A program made the position numbers and the translations under genes. Below, piece by piece: positions 38,687-47,889 of a stretch of DNA of 64,000 nucleotides (its first letter is position 1; every line of letters starts with the position of its first letter). This DNA comes from Syntrophaceae bacterium (GTDB taxonomy: Bacteria > Desulfobacterota > Syntrophia > Syntrophales > PHBD01): assembly GCA_013177825.1 (NCBI GenBank), contig JABLXX010000001.1, forward strand, positions 906,936-970,935, written 5' to 3'. The notes below the pieces were generated by a model, which searched no databases, was not told the DNA's origin, and saw only the letters and a list, made by a program, of their open reading frames with translations.

Positions 38687-41600
38687 TCACTCGCTCCTGG
38701 AGGGACTGCGCTCCAGGGTGATTCCCAGTTTCTTCATCCGGTTGATCAGGGTCGTCCGTTTGAGCCCCAGAAGGGCGGCGGCGCCGTCCTTTCCGCCGAT
38801 CTTTCCCCGGGTCGCTTTCAGGGACTGGAGGATATGGAGGCGTTCCATTTCCTGGAGGGGCAGCGGTTCATCCCCCGCCGTCGCGGGGAGTGCTCCCGCC
38901 GCCAGATCGGGAAACCGAATCCTCGATCCTCCGAGAATGACGGCCCGCTCCACCATGTTGGCCAGTTCCCGGATGTTTCCCGGCCATGGATAGGCCTTCA
39001 GCGCTTCCATTTCCGTCTCGGGGAGGCGGACATAGGGCCGGTTGTACTGGGTGGAGAAGAGCTTGAGAAAATGGCCCGTCAGGAGCGGAATATCCTCCTT
39101 GCGTTGCCGGAGCGGCGGCACGGAGATGGGGAAGACGTTGAGCCTGTAGAAGAGGTCGTCCCGGAATCGCCCTTTTTCAACCTCCTTCTGGAGGTCCTTG
39201 TTGGTGGCGGTGATGAGGCGAAAGTCCGAGAAGAGGAGCCGGGTTCCTCCCACGCGCTGAAACTCTTTTTCCTGGAGGATTCGAAGCAGCCGGCTCTGGG
39301 TCGACGGCGGCAGTTCCGACACTTCGTCGAGAAAGATGGTACCGTTGTTGGCCAGTTCGAAGCGTCCGGCTTTCATCTTGATGGCCCCGGTGAAGGCCCC
39401 TTTCTCGTGTCCGAAGAGCTCGCTGTCGATGAGGCTCTCCGGCAGGGCGGCGCAGTTGACACGGATGAAGGGTCCCTTCTGCCGGGGGCTTTCCCGGTGA
39501 ATGGCCCGGGCGATCAGCTCTTTTCCTACACCGGTCTCGCCTTGAATGAGAACGGTGGAGACCGTGGGGGCCACCTTGGCAATGAGTCGATGGATCCGGA
39601 CAATGACCTCGCTGGTTCCGATGATGTCGCCGAAGGGCCGGAATTCCTCCGTTTCCTCCCGATAATACACGTTCTCCTGGAGGAGGCGGTCGTTCAGTCG
39701 GGCGATCTCGTCATAGGCCTGGGCGCGGTCGATGGAAACGGCGATCTGGGAGGCCAGGGCCGAGAGAAGCTTCAATCGCCCGGCGCTGATGTCGAAGGAG
39801 AAAAAGCGGCTGTCCTGATAGAGGGCGCCGATGACGTTCTTGCCGAGAGTCAGCGGCGTGATGATCACCCGGCGGAAGTCGATGGCGTCGGGTCCGCTCA
39901 CATCGTACTGCATGATGTGGCCTCCGGGGTCCTCCGTGGCGATTCGGATCCGCTGGATCGTATCGCCGAACCGCTCGTCCCGGAGGGTCTCCTGCGACAG
40001 GTTTCGGGAGGCCACCATTTCGAGATCCCGGGGATCCTTGCCCCGGATGAAAATGGCCGCCCGCTCCGCGCCGGTAAGACGGGTGAGAGCCGTGATGACG
40101 TTGGTGAGGAGCTGTTCGATGTTCTTCTGGTTTGTCAGGGCCTCCCCCATCTCGACAACCAGATCGAACAGGCGGTCCTTTTCACTGATGTCCTCCTGGG
40201 GGAGAAGCGGGAAGATATCCCGGGGAAAGACGTCCCTGGCGACCGATTTCGACACTTCCCAGGCCTTGAAGGCGTAAGTCTCGGCCATTCTCCAGTTGTT
40301 CGTCTGCAGGAACAGCCTCGTGAGGGTGATGCGCAGCTTGGCCAGTTCGAGGACGGCTCCCAGCTCTCCGAGGGACTTCTCGATTTCCAGCAGTTCGCTG
40401 ATTTTCTCAACCGGGGCCGTTCCCCGTTCGATCAGGAGAATCTGGCGGTGCCGGATGATGCTGTACAGGAAAGGGTTCACGTGGTCCTTTCCCAGGGAAT
40501 AGAGAAAATTGAAGACCGGCTCCAGTTCCACCGGCGAGCGTCCCTTGCGATGCAGCACGTAGCCCGCCTCGAAGACGTGGGGGCTGTTGAGGGTGTGGTA
40601 CCAGCTTGACTTGCGGAGTTTCCAGAGGGTCTTGAACTGCTCCGCCGCCGTATCCAGGTCGCCCTCGAAACAGGCAATGTTCGACAGTCCGATGCCTGCC
40701 ATGACCTCCGCCATGGGGATGCCCTCACGGCGGGACACCTCGAGGGCCATGTCAAAGTAGATCCGGCTGTTCTTGAGCTGGCGGATCTCCAGGAAAATGA
40801 TTCCCGTCGTCGCCAGCGCCACGGACAGGAGAGGTCCGTTTTCGGCCCGTTTCGCCTGCTGGTGGATGGCCTCCGTGATGCCGAGCCCCCGCTGGGGCAT
40901 GCCCACCTGGGTATAGCAGAGGGCCAGGTGGAGGGCGATGAGCTGGGAGAAGTCGTCCGCCGCCACAGAGTCCAGCTCTCCCAGGGAGTCCTCGTAGGCC
41001 TGCACGGCCCCGTTCAGGTCGCCCCGGATCCAGGCCGACAGGGCCTGAAGCTGAAGTCCCCGGCGGTACAGGGCGTCCTTTTCCCCCTTGTCGATCATGC
41101 TCCAGCCGGTGTCGAAATGCTCGACCGCCCGCTCGTGCTGGAACGCCATCCAGAAGTTCTGACCGATCAGGAGATGCAGGGAGGCGAGGGCCCGGAGATC
41201 GCCGAGCTTCATGGCCGCGTCCATCGCCGTTGACAGGAACGTATTGACTTTCTTCAGATTGGGATGGAACAGGGACAGGGAAGCCCTCCGTTCGATGGTC
41301 TGGACGAGGATTCGGCTCAACTCCGGGGGCAGGCCGCCCTCCGCCTCCCGGGCGGCAGACTCGATATATTCGAGAAGGCAGTCGTAGAGTTCCACGGCCG
41401 AGGAGATCTTGTGGTTTTCTTCTTCGTGCAGCGCCGCCAGGAGGATGCCCTCTATGTCGTCTTCCCGGAGGCCTGCCTGGACGCACAGCCTGGCTGTCCG
41501 AAGGAGGCTCTCGGCGGTCCCTGGCAGGTTCCGGCGGAGCATGTCGGCGGCGGAGCGGCAATACCGGTTCCAGAGGGAAGGAGTCACGCGGGATGTCAGT

Positions 41601-41833
41601 TCTTCCCTGGGGAACTTCCGGGTCCATCCATAAACTCCCGGTTGACCGTCGCGCTCGGCGATCCATTGCTGCCCCTCGAGCAACCGAATGGTGGACAGGA
41701 GTTTCGAGGGCGGCATATCGGCCAGTCCCGAAAACCAGTCAATCGAGAAGGCATCGGTGAACGGCAGAAACCGGAAGAGCAGATCCTGCTGCTCATCCGT
41801 CATCTTCTGTAACAACGGGTCGTTGCGAGACAT
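38687..41833 (-). CDS. Sigma-54 activator with TPR region, GAF, AAA+ and Fis-type HTH
   Basis: 1048 residues from ATG 41833 with GGAGAA upstream. The N-terminal 590 residues are helical and TPR-like, with a winged-helix-like start. GAF domain at about 610-755. AAA+ domain: Walker A GETGVGKE (about 769), an intact sigma-54 contact loop GAFTGA (about 814) and Walker B TIFLDEV. Fis-type HTH at the end (AAALLGLKRTTLINRMKKLG). The large TPR half is unusual for this family and resembles MalT/AcoR-like sensing. It is divergent from the operon at 42131, whose sigma-54 promoter lies between the two, so this is the probable activator. Confidence 0.92.
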   Translation of the reverse strand: MSRNDPLLQKMTDEQQDLLFRFLPFTDAFSIDWFSGLADMPPSKLLSTIRLLEGQQWIAERDGQPGVYGWTRKFPREELTSRVTPSLWNRYCRSAADMLRRNLPGTAESLLRTARLCVQAGLREDDIEGILLAALHEEENHKISSAVELYDCLLEYIESAAREAEGGLPPELSRILVQTIERRASLSLFHPNLKKVNTFLSTAMDAAMKLGDLRALASLHLLIGQNFWMAFQHERAVEHFDTGWSMIDKGEKDALYRRGLQLQALSAWIRGDLNGAVQAYEDSLGELDSVAADDFSQLIALHLALCYTQVGMPQRGLGITEAIHQQAKRAENGPLLSVALATTGIIFLEIRQLKNSRIYFDMALEVSRREGIPMAEVMAGIGLSNIACFEGDLDTAAEQFKTLWKLRKSSWYHTLNSPHVFEAGYVLHRKGRSPVELEPVFNFLYSLGKDHVNPFLYSIIRHRQILLIERGTAPVEKISELLEIEKSLGELGAVLELAKLRITLTRLFLQTNNWRMAETYAFKAWEVSKSVARDVFPRDIFPLLPQEDISEKDRLFDLVVEMGEALTNQKNIEQLLTNVITALTRLTGAERAAIFIRGKDPRDLEMVASRNLSQETLRDERFGDTIQRIRIATEDPGGHIMQYDVSGPDAIDFRRVIITPLTLGKNVIGALYQDSRFFSFDISAGRLKLLSALASQIAVSIDRAQAYDEIARLNDRLLQENVYYREETEEFRPFGDIIGTSEVIVRIHRLIAKVAPTVSTVLIQGETGVGKELIARAIHRESPRQKGPFIRVNCAALPESLIDSELFGHEKGAFTGAIKMKAGRFELANNGTIFLDEVSELPPSTQSRLLRILQEKEFQRVGGTRLLFSDFRLITATNKDLQKEVEKGRFRDDLFYRLNVFPISVPPLRQRKEDIPLLTGHFLKLFSTQYNRPYVRLPETEMEALKAYPWPGNIRELANMVERAVILGGSRIRFPDLAAGALPATAGDEPLPLQEMERLHILQSLKATRGKIGGKDGAAALLGLKRTTLINRMKKLGITLERSPSRSE

Positions 41834-42054
41834 GGCCGGTTCTCCAGTTCGAAAGGGGACGCGCTGATCCCGGGCGTGGGTTTCATACGGCGGGTACCCG
41901 AAGCCGGCGGCATGGTAGCGGAAGGTCTCTGAACTGTCAACCATTGTGTCCACATGCGAACATCTGACCGAATAGCGACTTCCCGGGTGTTCCCGATATT
42001 CATCCATTGTAACGTAATATGCTGATATGGCAAATGATTATAGCGAAAAATCCA

Positions 42055-42070
42055 TGGCACCTTTTGTGCA
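42055..42070 (+). promoter_or_regulatory. Sigma-54 promoter of the acyl-CoA catabolic island
   Basis: TGGCACCTTTTGTGCA: GG at 42056-42057 and GC at 42068-42069, 10 bases apart. It lies 61 bp upstream of the isovaleryl-CoA dehydrogenase-like gene, in the divergent spacer beside the sigma-54 activator gene. Confidence 0.8.
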
Positions 42071-42130
42071 ATTAATAAAAGAAGACCCGATGCCCTCGCG
42101 ACCAGGAGGACCGGGAAAAAGGAGGTATCG

Positions 42131-43291
42131 ATGGATTTCGAGTTGAAAGACGAGCATCGGATGCTCAGGGAGAGCGTGGCCCAGTTTGCTGCCAAGGAGC
42201 TGAAGCCCATCGCGGAAGAAACGGATCTGGAAGACAAGTGGCCCGAGGGCATGTGGAAGAAGCTTGGGGACTTGGGTGTTCTGGGTATTACCATCCCCCC
42301 TGAATACGGCGGCGCCGGATCGGACGTTCTGGCGGGCGCCCTGGTCGTTGAAGAGCTGGCACGGGTTATCCCCGCCGTGTCTCTTTCCTACGGAGCCCAT
42401 GCCAACCTCTGCATGCACAACCTGTATCACAACGGAAACGAGGCCCAGCGGAAGAAATACCTGCCCCCTCTCTGCACCGGAGAGCATGTGGGAGCCCTGG
42501 GACTTACGGAGCCCAATGCCGGATCCGACGCGGTCAGCATCCAGACGACGGCCCGGCGCGATGGAGACTTCTATATCGTCAACGGAAGCAAAACGTTCAT
42601 TACCAACGGACCGGATGCCCGGACCGTAATCCTTTACACCAAGACGGACAAGGCAGCCGGTCCGAAAGGCATCACGGCCTTCATTCTGGACACGACCCTG
42701 CCCGGCTTTTCCGTGTCCCGCGCCCTGCACAAGGTGGGCAACCGGGGTTCCCGGACGGGGGAACTGCTGCTGGAAGATTGCCGCATCCCCGCGGAGAACG
42801 TCCTGGGCGTCGAGAACGGCGGGATCGCCGTCATGATGCGGGGCCTCGACGTGGAGCGGGCGTTCCTCTCCACCTTTGCCCTGGGCATTGCGGAGGGGGC
42901 CTTTGCGGAAGCCTTCAAGTACGCCAAGGAAAGGGTCCAGTTCGGCAAGCCCATTGCCTCGTTCCAGCTGATCCAGGCGAAGCTGGCCGACATGTACACC
43001 CTCATCGAGGCGTCCCGCCTGATGTGCTACAAGGCCTGCATCCTCGCCGGCCAGGCGGAGCGGGGTGGCAAAGGCACCGAGGTCCACAAGCTGGCGGCGG
43101 CGGCCATCCTGTTCACAGCCGAGGCTGCCGACAAGGTGTGCACCGAGGCGGTCCAGGTCCACGGCGGTTATGGGTACTGCCTCGAATACCCGGTCCAGCG
43201 TTTCTGGCGGGATTCGAAGCTTGGCACCCTGGGTGCGGGCACGTCGGAAATGAGAAGGCTCATCATTGCCCGGGAACTGCTGATGAGTTGA
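42131..43291 (+). CDS. Isovaleryl-CoA dehydrogenase-like acyl-CoA dehydrogenase
   Basis: 386 residues, preceded by AAGGAGG. Standard fold with LTEPNAGSD and FITNGPDA. The canonical base site is GAGTSEMRRL, without the Glu of YEGTNEI. A Glu is instead present in GLDVERAFL (about residue 242). This is exactly the isovaleryl-CoA / long-chain type arrangement of the catalytic base, and GAGTSEVRRL is characteristic of isovaleryl-CoA dehydrogenases. First gene behind the sigma-54 promoter; the thiolase pair and DUF35 gene follow. A branched-chain acyl-CoA such as isovaleryl-CoA is the best guess. Confidence 0.88.
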   Translation: MDFELKDEHRMLRESVAQFAAKELKPIAEETDLEDKWPEGMWKKLGDLGVLGITIPPEYGGAGSDVLAGALVVEELARVIPAVSLSYGAHANLCMHNLYHNGNEAQRKKYLPPLCTGEHVGALGLTEPNAGSDAVSIQTTARRDGDFYIVNGSKTFITNGPDARTVILYTKTDKAAGPKGITAFILDTTLPGFSVSRALHKVGNRGSRTGELLLEDCRIPAENVLGVENGGIAVMMRGLDVERAFLSTFALGIAEGAFAEAFKYAKERVQFGKPIASFQLIQAKLADMYTLIEASRLMCYKACILAGQAERGGKGTEVHKLAAAAILFTAEAADKVCTEAVQVHGGYGYCLEYPVQRFWRDSKLGTLGAGTSEMRRLIIARELLMS

Positions 43292-43327
43292 CCGGATTCA
43301 TCCCCCGGATGGAAAGGAAGGAAGTCT

Positions 43328-44470
43328 ATGTCGAAAAAGGTAGCGATTGTATCCGTGGCACAGAGTGCCGGGCCTGCATCGAAGGACAACTTCTATGACC
43401 AGGCCTATCGGGTGACGCGGGAATGCCTGGACAAGGTCGGGATGACCCGGGACGACCTGGGAACGGTCGTGTCGGCATCGTCGGACATTTTCCACGGCGG
43501 AATCTCCTGCGCAAACGCGTATTACTGGGAAACGACGGGGGCCTTCCTGAAGAACGCCTCACGCCAGGACGGTGAATCCCTGTTTGCCTTCATGTACGGC
43601 GCCATGCGGATCATGTCCGGCCAATATGACAACTGCCTGCTCCTGGCTCTTTGCAAGGGTTCGGAGAACCCGGAGAACGACACCTGCACGCTGATGTTCG
43701 GCGACCCCTTCTATCACCGGGATCTCGGATTGACGGAAACGACATCGGCGGCTTTCCAGATGCAGGCGTACATGGAGAAATACGGAGTTACGAAAGAGCA
43801 GTGCGCAAAAGTGGCTGTGAAGAACCTCGGCAATGCCCTCCGCAATCCTTATGCTCACCGCCGGGGAAAGTACTCCGTGGCGGACATTCTGAATTCCGCT
43901 CCCGCCGCTGCCCCGCTGACGGACCTCCAAATCGCACCGAAGTCGGAGGGCTTCGTGGCAATGCTCCTGGCTTCGGAAAAGAAAGCGAAAAAGCTGACGG
44001 ACAAGCCCGTCTGGTTCAAGGGCTACGGATCCTCCCTGGACACCTATTTCCTCGGCGACCGCAATCTTCTGGATACCCAGCTGAAAAATGCCGCGGCCCA
44101 GGCCTACAAGATGGCGGGCATCAAGGACCCGAAGAAAGAGATCGACGTTGCGGAAATCACCGAGCCCTACGCGTTCCAGGAACTGCTCTGGTGCGAGGAG
44201 CTCGGATTCTGCAGGCCCGGTGAGGCTGGCAAGATGCTCGATAAGGGAACCACGGGAATCGGCGGCGCCCTGCCGGTCAATCCCTCCGGCGGAGTCCTTG
44301 CGAACAACCCCTATGTGTCCCGGGGGCTGCAGAGGCTCGTGGAGGGATTTCTGCAGATCCGCGGCGAGGCGGGCGAGCACCAGGTGGACAAGAAGGTGAA
44401 GACGGCCCTGGCCCATGGGACCCATGGGTTCGCCGGGCAGTGCCATGCCGTCGCCATCATTGGCGTATAG
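43328..44470 (+). CDS. Thiolase-like protein lacking the nucleophilic cysteine
   Basis: 380 residues with thiolase fold markers (VAIVSVAQSAGP start, EITEPYAFQELLW, NPSGGVLANNPYVSRGL). The segment that normally carries the reactive Cys (as in TCGSTG of the next protein) reads NASRQDGESL near residue 80 and has no Cys. The usual GHPxGATG His motif is also lost (ANNPYVSRG). The C-terminal Cys region (FAGQCHAVAI) remains. It is probably the non-catalytic half of a heteromeric thiolase with the adjacent gene, or an acyltransferase with altered chemistry. The gap to the next gene is 11 bp, so they are co-translated. Confidence 0.8.
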   Translation: MSKKVAIVSVAQSAGPASKDNFYDQAYRVTRECLDKVGMTRDDLGTVVSASSDIFHGGISCANAYYWETTGAFLKNASRQDGESLFAFMYGAMRIMSGQYDNCLLLALCKGSENPENDTCTLMFGDPFYHRDLGLTETTSAAFQMQAYMEKYGVTKEQCAKVAVKNLGNALRNPYAHRRGKYSVADILNSAPAAAPLTDLQIAPKSEGFVAMLLASEKKAKKLTDKPVWFKGYGSSLDTYFLGDRNLLDTQLKNAAAQAYKMAGIKDPKKEIDVAEITEPYAFQELLWCEELGFCRPGEAGKMLDKGTTGIGGALPVNPSGGVLANNPYVSRGLQRLVEGFLQIRGEAGEHQVDKKVKTALAHGTHGFAGQCHAVAIIGV

Positions 44471-44481
44471 GAGGAGGGGTT

Positions 44482-45648
44482 ATGGGAAGACCAGTAGGAA
44501 TCATCGGAGTCGGGCAGACGAAGCACGGCCGGCGCATGGATGTGGCATATCCGGAGCTTGTCCGCGAGGCGGTGCTGCGCGCATTTGAGGACAGCGGGCT
44601 GGAGCCTTCCGACATCGACGGGGTGGTCTCGGGTACGATGCCATCCATGATGGAAGGGGTGGCCCTGACGCATTTTTACTTCGCCGACGCCATGCAGGCG
44701 GTCGGAAAACCGATCCTGAAAACGGAGACCTGTGGATCCACGGGCGTTTCCATCGCCCACACGGCCTACTACTGGGTGGCCTCCGGCATGGCGGACGTCG
44801 TGCTGGCGGTCGGTCACGAGAAGATGAACGAAGGGGACGCCCAGGCCACCATGACAACCGTTGCGGAGCCCTTCTACCAGCGGTATTTCATTGCCGGAGC
44901 GCCGGGTGTGTTTTCCATGCAGTCCCAGATGTGGGCGGAGCGCTACGGGATTCCCGAAGAGAAAATCCGCGACGCGGCGGCGCACATCTCCGTGGAGCAC
45001 CACAACGCGGCCTTCGAAAATCCCTATGCCCACGTGAAAATCCGGGTGACCATGGACGACGTGAAGAACGCCCGGGTCATCACCTATCCCGTGCGGCTTC
45101 TCGACGTCTGTCCCACCTCGGACGGGGCTTGTGCCATGATCTTCGTCTCCAGGAACAAGGCGAAGAAATTCGGCCGCAAGACGGCCTGGGTCAAGGGCGT
45201 CGGTTACCGGGGCGAGGAGTACTTCTTCGGCGACAGCGACAAGGGGCTCTGGCAGGGAGCCGTCCAGGCCGCGAAACAGGCCTATGATCAGGCAGGGATC
45301 AAGAATCCCCGCAAGGATCTGGACGTTGCGGAAGTCTATAACCCCTTCACTTTCCAGGAGATGCTCTTCTACGAGTGCTTCGGTTTCTGCGAGCCCGGCG
45401 GGGCTCCCGATATGGTCCTGAAGGGGACCTTCGACAAGAAAGGTCAGTTGCCCTGCGATCCCTCCGGGGGAGTGCTCTGCACGAATCCCATCGGCGCCAC
45501 CGGCCTGATCCGGGTTGCCGAGACGGTGCTCCAGGTGACGGGTAAGGCGGGGGAACACCAGATCCCCAAGGCGAAGACGGCCCTGAGCCATGCCATGGGC
45601 GGCGTGGACCAGTTCAACGGGATCATGATCGTGGGATCCGAACTTTAA
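44482..45648 (+). CDS. Thiolase (SCP-x-like, catalytic partner)
   Basis: 388 residues from ATG 44482 with AGGAGGAGGGG upstream. The nucleophile Cys is in TETCGSTGVS (about residue 84). The His motif reads TNPIGATG instead of GHPIGATG, as in many SCP-x-like thiolases paired with DUF35 proteins. EVYNPFTFQEML and NPSGG-like DPSGGVL are also present. With the preceding Cys-less protein and the downstream DUF35 protein it resembles the BbsAB-type and archaeal thiolase / DUF35 complexes, which cleave or condense acyl-CoAs. Confidence 0.85.
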   Translation: MGRPVGIIGVGQTKHGRRMDVAYPELVREAVLRAFEDSGLEPSDIDGVVSGTMPSMMEGVALTHFYFADAMQAVGKPILKTETCGSTGVSIAHTAYYWVASGMADVVLAVGHEKMNEGDAQATMTTVAEPFYQRYFIAGAPGVFSMQSQMWAERYGIPEEKIRDAAAHISVEHHNAAFENPYAHVKIRVTMDDVKNARVITYPVRLLDVCPTSDGACAMIFVSRNKAKKFGRKTAWVKGVGYRGEEYFFGDSDKGLWQGAVQAAKQAYDQAGIKNPRKDLDVAEVYNPFTFQEMLFYECFGFCEPGGAPDMVLKGTFDKKGQLPCDPSGGVLCTNPIGATGLIRVAETVLQVTGKAGEHQIPKAKTALSHAMGGVDQFNGIMIVGSEL

Positions 45649-45671
45649 GAATACGGACGGAGGATAATGCT

Positions 45672-46133
45672 ATGTCGAAGGAATATAAGACGTTGATGAC
45701 GGAAATCCGGCTTCCCTACGAACTCGCATATGGTCCTGTCTGGACGCGGTTCTTCGAGGGGATGGCGGAAAAGAAGATATTCGGAACCAAGTGCGCCAAG
45801 TGCAACCGGATCCTCGTGCCGGCCCGGAGCTTCTGTCCCCGCTGCTTTGTCGATACGGACGAATGGGTCGAGGTAGCCCAGACAGGCACGCTGACGGCGT
45901 GGAGCTATGTCAACTATCGCTATTTCGGCATGCCGACGGAACCGCCGTTCATCAGCGCGCTGATGCGCCTGGACGGCACGGACGTCGACTTTCTGCATAT
46001 CCTTGGCGGCTTCGATCTGGCGGACTTCGAGAAGGCCAGAAAAATCGTCAAGAACGGAATGCGCCTGAAGGCGGTCTGGAGCAACGACAAGAAGGCGCAT
46101 ATCATGAACCTGAAGTATTTCAAACCGCTGTAA
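45672..46133 (+). CDS. DUF35 Zn-ribbon/OB-fold protein
   Basis: 153 residues with a rubredoxin-like zinc ribbon (CAKCNR ... FCPRC, C-x2-C twice, about residues 38-60) followed by an OB-fold (GTLTAWSYVNYRY ...). Small DUF35 proteins of this kind are the partners of SCP-x/BbsB-type thiolases and help load or channel acyl-CoA. CGGAGG precedes the ATG, and the gap from the thiolase stop is 23 bp. It completes the thiolase complex operon. Confidence 0.88.
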   Translation: MSKEYKTLMTEIRLPYELAYGPVWTRFFEGMAEKKIFGTKCAKCNRILVPARSFCPRCFVDTDEWVEVAQTGTLTAWSYVNYRYFGMPTEPPFISALMRLDGTDVDFLHILGGFDLADFEKARKIVKNGMRLKAVWSNDKKAHIMNLKYFKPL

Positions 46134-46383
46134 TTCGGGTTGGTGCCGCATCCCTCCTTGAATCCGTCCCGGGGCAGGGGAGTGTCGCCTCTCCCCGGGC
46201 GCGGTTCAGGCGGGGTTGATCAGGGGATGCGGATAGAAGTCTCTCCAGGGGGAGCCGGAGGCCGGAGTCGGCCGCGGCCAGTCTTTCTTTTCTTTGCGAG
46301 CCAAACGGGAACGTCTTCAGCGGGGTACTAGCACCCGCTGCCGGGCGGGGCCGTGCGCAATAAAATCAACAGGAGGGATATTC

Positions 46384-47715
46384 ATGAGTTGGAAGGAAGT
46401 TTACACGAGCAGGCTGATGTCAGCGCAGGAAGCGGCGAAGATCGTCAAATCGGGTGATCGTTTTTGGACGCCTCTGCTTTTGGGGCAACCAGCAATGCCG
46501 ATCATGGACGCCATTGCGGACCGCAAGGACGAGTTGAAAGATGTGGAGTACTGTTTTGCCCTCGTCCTCAGGCCCTACAAGATCTTCAAGCCCGAATACC
46601 GCGATACCTTCAAGCTGGTCTGCGGTTTCTACAGCACACCGCACCTGCAGGAGCTGGCCAAGAGCGAATGGTCCAATTTCTGGCCTACCCAGAGCTCCGA
46701 CATCGCCATCAAGAACGCGCATCGGAACCGGGTATACCCGCGCCGCACGGGGATCATCACCCAGGTAACCCCGCCGGACGAGCACGGCTTTGTAAATCTC
46801 GGGCTCGACACCTTCTACACCGAGCACATCATGGACCAGTGTGACTGGATCATCGCCGAGGTCAACCCGAACATGCCCCGGACCTATGGGCAGAGCAACT
46901 TCCACGTCAGCCGCTTCACGGCCTTCGTGGAGAACCCCAACCCGATCATCGCCGTTCCCACGCCGGATGCGAACGAGCAGGAACGAAAAATGGCCGAAAA
47001 CGTCGTCGGCCTGCTCCGCGACCGGGACTGCATCCAGGTCGGCATCGGGGCTGTTCCGGCGGCCATCAGCAAGCTCCTGGAGCACTCGGGGCTGAAGGAC
47101 CTGGGCGTCCACACGGAAATGGCCCCGGCGGGGACCCACAAGCTCGTGGAAAAGGGCGTCGTCACCTGCAAGTACAAGAAAGTGAACCCCGGCAAGATCG
47201 TCTTGGTTTTCACCATGGGCGACAAAGAGCTCTACGACTTCCTGGGAAACAACCCCATGGTGGAATTCCGTCCCACCATCTACGCAAACCACATCGGCAT
47301 CATTTCCCAGGAAGAGAACATGGTGGCCATCAACGGGTCGATCGAGGTGGACCTCACGGGGCAGATCGTTTCCGAATCCGTAGGGAACCTGATGAGGACG
47401 GGCTCCGGCGGCCAGTTGGACTTCGTTGTCGGCTCCTTCTGGTCCAAGGGCGGCCGGGCGATCAACCTGGTGCCGTCGACGACCCTGAACGATACGGTTT
47501 CGCGAATTGTACCCTACACCACGTGGGGATCGCGGGTCACGGTACCGAGGCATTACGCGGGCTTCGTCGTGACCGAATGGGGCGTTGCGGACCTCTATGG
47601 CCGGTCCGAGCCGGAGCGGGCCGAGGCGCTGATTGCCATCGCCCACCCGAAATTCCGGGAGGAGCTGGAGAAGGCCGGCCGTGAGCGGGGCCTCATCAAG
47701 AAGAAGACGTTCTAA
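46384..47715 (+). CDS. Acetyl-CoA hydrolase/transferase family CoA-transferase (copy 1)
   Basis: 443 residues from ATG 46384 with AGGAGGG upstream. It belongs to the 4-hydroxybutyrate / butyryl-CoA:acetate CoA-transferase family, with IQVGIGAVPAAI, GVHTEMAPAG (catalytic Glu of the HTEM motif), GSGGQLDFV and VTEWGVADL. It should move CoA between acetyl-CoA and short-chain acids (acid activation). It follows the DUF35 gene after 250 bp that contain a strong hairpin (46171-46200) but no gene. A second paralogue lies at 49256. Confidence 0.88.
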   Translation: MSWKEVYTSRLMSAQEAAKIVKSGDRFWTPLLLGQPAMPIMDAIADRKDELKDVEYCFALVLRPYKIFKPEYRDTFKLVCGFYSTPHLQELAKSEWSNFWPTQSSDIAIKNAHRNRVYPRRTGIITQVTPPDEHGFVNLGLDTFYTEHIMDQCDWIIAEVNPNMPRTYGQSNFHVSRFTAFVENPNPIIAVPTPDANEQERKMAENVVGLLRDRDCIQVGIGAVPAAISKLLEHSGLKDLGVHTEMAPAGTHKLVEKGVVTCKYKKVNPGKIVLVFTMGDKELYDFLGNNPMVEFRPTIYANHIGIISQEENMVAINGSIEVDLTGQIVSESVGNLMRTGSGGQLDFVVGSFWSKGGRAINLVPSTTLNDTVSRIVPYTTWGSRVTVPRHYAGFVVTEWGVADLYGRSEPERAEALIAIAHPKFREELEKAGRERGLIKKKTF

Positions 47716-47889
47716 CGAAACCCGGTTTCCTGCCCGTCCCGGTGTTTCCCCGTCCGGGGCGGGCTTCGGGAAAACCTGCGGTTCGGCAGCGAGGCTGCCA
47801 GGGTGCAATCATGAAGTTCCTGTAACTGGACAGACGAGGGGGCATGCCGCGAGGGGCATGTCCCTTCACTACTCCCGGGAGGTGCCGAC

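Noticed and set aside
38567-40609. 680-residue plus-strand ORF opposite the sigma-54 activator
   Set aside because: Antisense shadow of a gene with intact AAA+ motifs.
43222-43240. Sigma-54-like TGGCACCCTGGGTGCG inside the isovaleryl-type dehydrogenase
   Set aside because: Spacing fits, but the bases encode the conserved GTLGAGTSE segment, so a chance match is more likely than an internal promoter.
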